From NCBI GenBank assembly GCA_003454605.1, contig DMKD01000342.1, positions 1-6,076 of the forward strand: 6,076 nucleotides of DNA, written 5' to 3'. This DNA is from Spirochaeta sp. GTDB taxonomy: Bacteria > Spirochaetota > Spirochaetia > UBA9216. The notes beneath the pieces are model-generated. The model saw only the letters and a program-made list of their open reading frames with translations, ran no database searches and was not told the DNA's origin. Position 1 is the first letter of the stretch. Every line of letters starts with the position of its first letter. Below are positions 1 to 4,776 of the stretch, piece after piece. Both the position numbers and the translations under genes were made by a program.

Positions 1-401
1 TCCGGAATATTATGTATAGTAATTGCGAGCACAAGCAGAACGCTTCGCTGCCAGCTTGTCTTCGGTCCTTCCGACTCGCCCTCGGAAAATCCCGGGTGCA
101 CATGAGGAATCAGCTTGTCGGCAGCAAAGAGAAAAGCCCCTCCAAGCAGAAAACCGACCACAGCAGGAATCCAGGGACTGCCGCCGCTGGATTCAGACAT
201 CTCTATTGCCGGAGCAAGCAATGACCAGTAACTCGCTGCAATCATAACACCTGCTGCAAAACCAAGCATAGCATCGAGAACCTTTTTATTGATCGATTTA
301 AAGAAGAAAACAAGAGAAGCACCGAGTGCCGTCACAGCCCAGGTGAATAGTGTTGCGAGTAATGCCTGCAAAATATGATTTTGTTCCAGAAACCATTCCA
401 T
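1..401 (-). CDS. ZIP-family metal (zinc/iron) transporter, N-terminal part
   Basis: This is the first 133 codons of an inner-membrane divalent-metal permease of the ZIP family (GufA/ZupT-like); the gene runs off the left edge. Reading leftward from 401, hydrophobic segments lie at about residues 10-36, 43-66 and 78-98, and a fourth begins at 119. The loop after segment 3 carries HVHPGF (100-105), a short histidine-containing stretch as expected for the ZIP variable loop. The visible protein ends in IHNIP at 129-133, and the next two bases (GA) fit Glu, giving the ZIP signature HNIPEG, whose His and Glu bind metal within the membrane. The start at 401 is chosen because GGAG (411-408) lies 6 bases upstream; an in-frame ATG at 413 would add only MEND and has no SD. 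By family knowledge it imports Zn2+ or a related ion into the cytoplasm; the metal cannot be told from this fragment. It lies 103 bp downstream of the permease gene on the same strand. Confidence 0.88.
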   Translation of the reverse strand, partial: MEWFLEQNHILQALLATLFTWAVTALGASLVFFFKSINKKVLDAMLGFAAGVMIAASYWSLLAPAIEMSESSGGSPWIPAVVGFLLGGAFLFAADKLIPHVHPGFSEGESEGPKTSWQRSVLLVLAITIHNIP

Positions 402-431
402 ATCATTCTCCATTCTTTTTAAGTTTTTATA

Positions 432-460
432 ATCATACCCTATATGGAAAAATAAATGAA
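432..460 (-). promoter_or_regulatory. possible promoter for the ZIP transporter gene
   Basis: On the minus strand TATGAT (437-432, 5 of 6 matches to the -10 consensus) follows TTCATT (460-455, 3 of 6 matches to -35) at 17-bp spacing. This places a transcript start about 25 bases upstream of the chosen ATG at 401. The -35 is poor and the whole gap (402-504) is AT-rich, so a chance match is possible. No convincing rho-independent terminator is visible after the upstream permease gene, so read-through is equally possible. Confidence 0.3.
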
Positions 461-504
461 GAAAATAATCTGAATCATAATAGTCTTTTCGGTTATCGCT
501 GCTA

Positions 505-1434
505 TTAGCTCATCAAAAGAACAATCCAGAAGGTAAAGGTAAATACACTGAATAATGTCGTCGCACTGATAATTTCTCCTGAAAGCTCTCCGTCGGCTCC
601 CATTGCTTCTGCCATTGCAAAGCTTGAAACTGCAGTTGGACAGGCAGATGCAGCTACCACAGCTGCTCGGACATTCCCTGAGATACCAAATAGGGCTGTA
701 CCGGCAAATACAATTAAAGGCAGAACAAACAGTTTCACTGCTGAAGCGGTTATCCATAAAAATCTGCGCTGCATCAACCCTCTCAGAGTCAATGAACCGC
801 CTATACTGATCAATGCCAGCGGCATTGCAAGCTGAGACAGATAATTCAGAGTCCGCTGGACAACAACGGGCATATGTATATTGTGTAAACCGAAGGGCAG
901 GCCTATTGCTATAGCCCAGATGAGCGGATTTTTTATCAGATTAAGAAGGACCTGTTTCAGAATATTGCCGCCCTGTACTGCAGAACTGCGGCTTAAAACA
1001 ATAACGGCAAGAAGATTATACAACGGCATCATCACCATAAGAATAACAACACCTGCCTGCAGCGCCTCCAGCCCAAACGCATTTTCTATAACAGCCAATC
1101 CGATTATAGCGATATTGCCGCGAAATGCTCCCTGCACAAAACTTCCATGTGTAACAGCAGGCAGTTTTCCGGCTGAAAGCCAGAGAATTATAAAAACAAT
1201 CACAGTCACACCGGCGAACAGAAGGGTCACTCCAATCAGGGCATCAGGAATTTCTCTCACCTTCGACATCTTTGAAAATACCATTGCAGGAAGAGCAAGC
1301 CTGAAGACGATTTTCGATGCGGTTGTGATAAATTCCTTACTGATAAGCCCTGATTGACGCAGCAATATGCCGATAAAAATCAGGATAAAAATTGGGGCTA
1401 CAGTTACAGCTGCAAAACCTATAGTTGTAAACAT
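505..1434 (-). CDS. auxin efflux carrier (AEC) family transporter
   Basis: A 309-residue integral inner-membrane permease of the AEC family (membrane transport protein family), a full-length size for bacterial members. About ten hydrophobic segments can be placed: roughly residues 8-26, 39-57, 66-87, 104-120, 126-148, 166-184, 196-215, 227-249, 255-276 and 287-307. Family-like blocks are LPAMVF (48-53), QGAFRGNIAIIGLA (101-114), the NP at 169-170 opening segment 6, MPLALISIGGSL (204-215), and ACPTAVSSFAMAEAMGADGE (264-283) before the last helix. Bacterial relatives export or exchange small carboxylates such as malate or malonate, but the family name does not predict a substrate, and none is implied by the neighbours. 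An in-frame TAA lies two codons upstream of the ATG, so 1434 is the first possible start; no SD stands at the usual distance. It is 45 bp downstream of the flavodoxin-like gene on the same strand. Confidence 0.92.
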   Translation of the reverse strand: MFTTIGFAAVTVAPIFILIFIGILLRQSGLISKEFITTASKIVFRLALPAMVFSKMSKVREIPDALIGVTLLFAGVTVIVFIILWLSAGKLPAVTHGSFVQGAFRGNIAIIGLAVIENAFGLEALQAGVVILMVMMPLYNLLAVIVLSRSSAVQGGNILKQVLLNLIKNPLIWAIAIGLPFGLHNIHMPVVVQRTLNYLSQLAMPLALISIGGSLTLRGLMQRRFLWITASAVKLFVLPLIVFAGTALFGISGNVRAAVVAASACPTAVSSFAMAEAMGADGELSGEIISATTLFSVFTFTFWIVLLMS

Positions 1435-1439
1435 TCGGT

Positions 1440-1445
1440 ATTATA
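1440..1445 (-). promoter_or_regulatory. -10-like TATAAT overlapping the permease start region
   Basis: On the minus strand a perfect TATAAT (1445-1440) ends five bases before the permease ATG at 1434. If used, transcription would begin at or next to the start codon, giving a leaderless or nearly leaderless mRNA, which would fit the missing SD. No good -35 is present at 16-18 bp upstream (CAGACG at 17 bp). The match could be accidental in AT-rich DNA, with the permease transcribed from the flavodoxin promoter. Confidence 0.3.
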
Positions 1446-1479
1446 ACTTAATAAGATTGCTCCGTCTGCAGCAGCACAA

Positions 1480-2013
1480 TCAGCCGATCCTTGCTACAAA
1501 CGAACCTAATCTCTTGATAATCTCACCCTTAAAATTTTCTTCATTCATCCTTATGTTCATCATAGCCTGGTCGTTACCCTTCTGCTCTTCACCAAGCAGA
1601 AGCTCTATCGGAAAAGCTTCAAAAATGCCGGCCTGCATTCCCAGGCGTTTTTCCAGCTTATCAAAGACCTTGCCGTAGCCGAATGTTTCATTCTTTTTCT
1701 CATCAGTACTACCGCAGCAGGTGATAAAATCCAGTTTTTTAACCTTCTTCAGGTATTTATGGAGGAAGTCGCTGCATGGCGCGGCAAGGCTGCCCATATA
1801 AATCGGACCGCAGAGTACAACCCGATCATAATCCTCGAAATTCTGAGAAAGCTGTTTATTACCAATGCTGAGTTTTACAGCGGTCGCAAAAATCACCCCC
1901 GGGGCTAATCTCGGTTCAAGTTCAACAAGTTCACAGCCAAGTGCGTCAGCTGCTTTTCCAGCCAAAAACCTGTTGCTTCCTTTTCCGGAATAATAAACAA
2001 CTATAGTTTTCAT
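1480..2013 (-). CDS. flavodoxin-like FMN-binding protein
   Basis: A 177-residue soluble protein with a flavodoxin fold. It opens with a beta strand and phosphate loop, IVVYYSGKGSNRFLAG (4-19), equivalent to the S-x-T-G-N-T loop that grips the FMN phosphate, followed by the helix AADALGCELVELEP. The second strand and loop, DRVVLCGPIYMGSLAAPCSDF (starting at 63), match the ring-stacking loop of the family, and DFITCCGSTDE (95-105) is the third flavin-facing loop. It resembles the flavodoxin-domain proteins related to the HemG-type protoporphyrinogen oxidase and short electron carriers, but the exact subfamily is not clear. Likely role (inference): cytoplasmic FMN electron transfer or quinone/NAD(P)H-linked reduction. 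The loop departs from the canonical one, with Lys11 and Ser13 in place of the usual Thr residues. Five cysteines (27, 68, 80, 99, 100) are present. The start at 2013 is supported by GGAGGA (2026-2021) seven bases upstream. It is first in the minus-strand gene set and diverges from the NADPH-producing operon. Confidence 0.85.
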   Translation of the reverse strand: MKTIVVYYSGKGSNRFLAGKAADALGCELVELEPRLAPGVIFATAVKLSIGNKQLSQNFEDYDRVVLCGPIYMGSLAAPCSDFLHKYLKKVKKLDFITCCGSTDEKKNETFGYGKVFDKLEKRLGMQAGIFEAFPIELLLGEEQKGNDQAMMNIRMNEENFKGEIIKRLGSFVARIG

Positions 2014-2033
2014 AGAATCATCCTCCGGATAAT

Positions 2034-2061
2034 ATTATACAACAAACTTTCAAAACCGCAA
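2034..2061 (-). promoter_or_regulatory. promoter of the flavodoxin-like gene
   Basis: On the minus strand a perfect -10 TATAAT (2039-2034) is preceded at 16 bp by TTGCGG (2061-2056, 3 of 6 matches to -35). A transcript from here would start around 2027 and run straight into the GGAGGA SD at 2026-2021, so the 5' leader would be very short. The -10 overlaps the perfect 10-base palindrome ATAATATTAT (2029-2038). Confidence 0.5.
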
Positions 2062-2071
2062 AATAAGCAGA

Positions 2072-2100
2072 TTGACCTGATTCCGCATCCGTATTATCTT
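2072..2100 (+). promoter_or_regulatory. promoter of the four-cysteine protein / gnd-pgl-zwf operon
   Basis: TTGACC (2072-2077, 5 of 6 matches to -35) and TATCTT (2095-2100, 4 of 6 matches to -10) are 17 bp apart, giving a start near 2107 and a leader of roughly 27 bases before the ATG at 2134. An inverted repeat TATTA-tcttc-TAATA (2092-2106) covers the -10 and start point and might be a repressor site, though the arms are only five AT-rich bases. The -35 boxes of the two divergent promoters are about 10 bp apart. Confidence 0.5.
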
Positions 2101-2133
2101 CTAATAGTATTTTCTATATATAAGAGGTGAATA

Positions 2134-2454
2134 ATGATTGAAGTTAAAGTAAATCCGGGAATATGCGGATTGAAAAGCACAATAAAAGCTGAATCAGCCG
2201 ACATGATGAACGCAAAGGTTTCTATTGAATCGGACTGTCCTGCTGTAATGCAGCTGGCTGATAAGGTTCAGACAGTTGACGCAATGAAAGAGGTGTTTGC
2301 TCCCTTCGGAACATCGCAGATCTTCACTGAATCAAATGGAACGCTTACACATGCAACCTGTCCCGTACCCACAGCAATTCTAAAAGCGGTTGAAGCTTCC
2401 TGCTCTCTCGCCCTTCCCGCGGATGTAGTACTTGAAATAAAGAAAATCGACTAA
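2134..2454 (+). CDS. small four-cysteine protein of unknown function (DUF6951-like)
   Basis: A 106-residue soluble protein, without signal peptide or membrane segment. Cysteines lie at 11 (PGICGL), 35 (SDCPAV), 76 (ATCPVP) and 90 (ASCSLA), with His73 close to Cys76. From memory the pattern CG-xx-T-I, SDCP-x-V, H-xx-CPVP and a closing ALPxDVxxEI segment is that of a small uncharacterised family (I believe DUF6951) found in anaerobic bacteria and archaea; this assignment rests on recollection, not a search. Spaced Cys/His residues in short conserved motifs suggest a metal or Fe-S ligand set or redox-active thiols, but no function is established. The start is supported by GAGG (2124-2127) within AGAGGTGA, six bases before the ATG. 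The gene leads the oxidative pentose phosphate genes, 49 bp before gnd, with no terminator in between, so co-transcription is likely and a link to redox or NADPH supply is an inference. Confidence 0.8.
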   Translation: MIEVKVNPGICGLKSTIKAESADMMNAKVSIESDCPAVMQLADKVQTVDAMKEVFAPFGTSQIFTESNGTLTHATCPVPTAILKAVEASCSLALPADVVLEIKKID

Positions 2455-2486
2455 TCGATCGCTCGGCCGTTTTTGCAAAAAGAAAT

Positions 2487-2492
2487 AGGGGG
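2487..2492 (+). promoter_or_regulatory. ribosome binding site of gnd, long spacing
   Basis: AGGGGG at 2487-2492 is the only SD-like run before the gnd ATG at 2504. The 11-base spacer (TATAATAAATC) is longer than usual and itself contains TATAAT at 2493-2498. No -35 stands at the right distance, so the TATAAT is probably incidental. Confidence 0.5.
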
Positions 2493-2503
2493 TATAATAA
2501 ATC

Positions 2504-4015
2504 ATGAAGAATAATGAATTAGGATTAATAGGCCTGGCAGTAATGGGTCAGAACCTCGTGATGAATCTTGCCGATCACGGCTATAAAACTGCAGTTTTCA
2601 ATCGGACAGCTGAAAAAACTGAGGTTTTTATCGAAGAAAGCAAAACAGCATGCAGTAAACCTGAAAACCTTGAACCGCAGTTCGATATTAAAAGTTTTGT
2701 CGAATCAATTGAGCGTCCAAGACGGATACTGCTTATGGTTCAGGCTGGAGCCGGGGTGGACGCTGTTATTGAATCGCTTCTTCCCCATCTTGAAAAGGGC
2801 GACCTCATAGCCGATCTGGGCAATTCATTCTTCCGCGACAGTGTACGGCGCGAAAAGGCCCTAGCTGATAAGGGCATTCTGTACGCCGGTATCGGTGTTT
2901 CAGGCGGTGAAGAAGGCGCAAGACGCGGTCCCTCCATCATGCCCGGCGGCAGCAATGCAGCACAGAAGATGCTTGAGGATATATTCCGCAGCATCAGCGC
3001 CGAGGTAACAGAAGCAGACGGCACTTCTATACGCTGCAGCAAATGGCTGGGCCGCGGCGGTTCGGGTCACTTTGTGAAGATGGTTCACAATGGAATAGAG
3101 TACGGCGATATGGAGATCATATCCGAGGCCTACCAGCTGATGACTTCCCAGAAGCTGGGAACAGATTTTAAACTTACAAACGATCAGGCAGCAGCAGCCT
3201 TCGAGGATTGGAACAAAACAGAGCTCGCCGGCTTTCTAAACGAAATAACGGCAGACATCCTTAAATATAAAAATCCCGACGGCAGCGCACTCATAGACAG
3301 CATCCTCGATGCTGCCGGGCAGAAGGGCACCGGAAAGTGGACGGTTGAGGAAAGCTTCAATCTCGTACGCCCAGTTACCGTCATCTCTCAGGCGGTCTAT
3401 GCCCGGGGGCTGTCATCGATGAAAGAACAGCGCATGCAGGCAGCGGCAAAGCTGTCCAATTCTTCTATTGGTGATACAGCCGCAGCCTCAGCTTTGAGCA
3501 GCAGCAGTAAAGAGATCCTTACCGATCTCGCCGATGCAATGCTCGCCTCGCGGATTATTTCATACACCCAGGGTTTTTCACTGATAATGGCAGCGTCGAA
3601 GGATTACAACTGGGATCTTCAGGCTGCAGATCTCGCAGAAATCTGGCAGGGCGGCTGCATAATCAGAAGCTCACTGCTGACACCGATAAAGATGGCATTT
3701 CAGAAGAGCGGTACACTCGAGTCGCTCTTGTTTGATGATTATTTTGCAAATAGAATAACCGAGCTTGCACCCGGTTGGAGACGATCAGCAGCACGCGCAG
3801 TACTCTGGGGGATACCCGTACCCGGAATTACCGCCGCCCTTTCCTTCTACGACGGATTCAGATCAGAGCGCCTGCCGGCTAATATGATACAGGCCCAGCG
3901 CGACTACTTCGGCGGACATATGTATGAACGCACCGACAAAGCACGCGGGGAATGGTTTCACACCGACTGGACCGGACACGGCGGCAAAGCGGCTTCTACA
4001 GCATATAACGCCTGA
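2504..4015 (+). CDS. gnd: 6-phosphogluconate dehydrogenase, decarboxylating
   Basis: Catalyses 6-phosphogluconate + NADP+ to ribulose-5-phosphate + CO2 + NADPH, the last step of the oxidative pentose phosphate branch, in the cytoplasm. The N-terminal Rossmann domain has GLAVMG (10-15) and NRT (33-35), the latter typical of NADP(H) binding at the 2'-phosphate. The signature GVSGGEEGARRGPSIMPGG (131-149) is intact. The catalytic block HFVKMVHNGIEYGD (189-202) gives Lys192, His195, Asn196 and Glu199, equivalent to Lys183, His186, Asn187 and Glu190 of the sheep enzyme. The C-terminal helical domain includes GGCIIRS (383-389) and AQRDYFGGH (464-472), with Arg466 and His472 reaching the partner subunit's active site in the family's dimer. 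At 503 residues it is longer than most (about 470-480); part of the excess is a Ser/Ala-rich stretch near 318-337. The usual DGGNS reads DLGNS (104-108). It is followed after 11 bp by pgl. Confidence 0.97.
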   Translation: MKNNELGLIGLAVMGQNLVMNLADHGYKTAVFNRTAEKTEVFIEESKTACSKPENLEPQFDIKSFVESIERPRRILLMVQAGAGVDAVIESLLPHLEKGDLIADLGNSFFRDSVRREKALADKGILYAGIGVSGGEEGARRGPSIMPGGSNAAQKMLEDIFRSISAEVTEADGTSIRCSKWLGRGGSGHFVKMVHNGIEYGDMEIISEAYQLMTSQKLGTDFKLTNDQAAAAFEDWNKTELAGFLNEITADILKYKNPDGSALIDSILDAAGQKGTGKWTVEESFNLVRPVTVISQAVYARGLSSMKEQRMQAAAKLSNSSIGDTAAASALSSSSKEILTDLADAMLASRIISYTQGFSLIMAASKDYNWDLQAADLAEIWQGGCIIRSSLLTPIKMAFQKSGTLESLLFDDYFANRITELAPGWRRSAARAVLWGIPVPGITAALSFYDGFRSERLPANMIQAQRDYFGGHMYERTDKARGEWFHTDWTGHGGKAASTAYNA

Positions 4016-4026
4016 GGAAGGGCATA

Positions 4027-4776
4027 ATGATTGAACTGAAGATATTTGGAACCTCTGTCGAGATCGCTGACTACAGCTTCGACATCCTGAAAACTGCCGA
4101 AACCGCCGCCCTCTCATTCGGTTCAACATATGAAGGAATTTTCCGCCGGTGGCGGGAACTCTGCGGAGGAGTAAAAAAGACGCAGCTGCCTGCTCTCTTT
4201 CCTGCAGATGAACGCCTTGTTGATATTGCCGATGACGGAAGCAACTGGGGCGCAGCACGGAAGAGCTTTATAGAGCACTGCGGCAATGCGTCCGACAGCG
4301 GCCGATGGGCAAGGGACGCTGATGTTTATCACAGAATGCTGAGGGATCAGTTCGGTGAAGGGACTCCGGTCTTCGATCTTATTTTTTTGGGAATAGGACC
4401 GGACGGACATACCGCCAGTCTGTTTCCAGACGACTGCCCGACGCAGTCTGATCCGGCCTGGAACGAAACAGTGCTTGAAACAACTGCCCCCTTCGTGCCG
4501 CCGAAGCGGCTGACACTGGGTCCGGATGTGATAGCCTCCACAAGGCACCTGCTTGTAACAGTTACCGGTTCGGGCAAAGCAGAGATATTTAAAAAACTCA
4601 TGAATGAGCTCAATGCACCGGAAGCATACGCAACTGCAAATTTGCCGCTGCTTCCTCCGGCAAGAATAATAACGCGCCGGGAAGAACTCAAACTAAACAC
4701 GGAAGTTCTCTGCGATAATGCTGCTGCAGAAAAACTCGCCAATGACATATTACAGAAATACAGGGTAGACATATGA
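4027..4776 (+). CDS. pgl: 6-phosphogluconolactonase
   Basis: Hydrolyses 6-phosphoglucono-delta-lactone to 6-phosphogluconate, the middle step of the oxidative branch. The 249-residue protein belongs to the DevB-type lactonases in the glucosamine-6-phosphate isomerase superfamily. Diagnostic blocks are ADERLVD (60-66) with the following SNWGAAR (72-78), FDLIFLGIGPDGHTASLFP (116-134) with His128 as the expected general base, PPKRLTL (158-164), and VTGSGKAEIF (179-188), whose Lys184 fits the usual conserved lysine. The family's phosphate-binding LSGGSTP appears as LSFGSTY (29-35), with Phe and Tyr replacing Gly and Pro. The segment before this loop is about ten residues shorter than in many relatives. 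The start at 4027 is set by GGAAGGG (4016-4022) immediately after the gnd stop, so no longer start is likely. The stop overlaps the zwf start as ATGA, implying translational coupling. Confidence 0.93.
   Translation: MIELKIFGTSVEIADYSFDILKTAETAALSFGSTYEGIFRRWRELCGGVKKTQLPALFPADERLVDIADDGSNWGAARKSFIEHCGNASDSGRWARDADVYHRMLRDQFGEGTPVFDLIFLGIGPDGHTASLFPDDCPTQSDPAWNETVLETTAPFVPPKRLTLGPDVIASTRHLLVTVTGSGKAEIFKKLMNELNAPEAYATANLPLLPPARIITRREELKLNTEVLCDNAAAEKLANDILQKYRVDI

Noticed and set aside
12..247. Two overlapping plus-strand open frames of 70 and 74 codons at the left edge
   Set aside because: They lie opposite the ZIP transporter, whose motifs (HVHP, HNIP) and SD support the minus strand. The plus-strand translations have no recognisable features.
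481..506. TAATAG/CTATTA inverted repeat just past the permease stop
   Set aside because: The arms are six AT-rich bases with an 18-base loop and no T-run. This is too weak to call a terminator or operator.
881..1357. 158-codon plus-strand open frame opposite the AEC permease
   Set aside because: It is antisense to a well-supported membrane protein. Its translation shows no family motifs and no SD, and it looks like the complement of hydrophobic codons.
1455..1481. Weak hairpin (CAATC/GATTG arms) after the flavodoxin stop, considered as a rho-independent terminator
   Set aside because: The stem is about five base pairs with mismatches above it, and the following TTATTAAG is not a proper U-tract.
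2029..2039. TATAATATTAT considered as a PerR/Fur-type box
   Set aside because: It lacks the 7-1-7 spacing of a PerR box and the length of a Fur box. It is explained more simply as a -10 element in AT-rich DNA.
2470..2481. Perfect palindrome TTTTTGCAAAAA between the four-cysteine gene and gnd
   Set aside because: It is not a terminator: the stem has only one GC pair per arm, there is no loop, and no T-run follows it. It is probably a chance A/T run; the genes still look co-transcribed.
4347..4772. Minus-strand 141-codon open frame opposite pgl, and a second at 4123-4548
   Set aside because: Both are shadows of the pgl gene, whose catalytic motif and operon position are clear.
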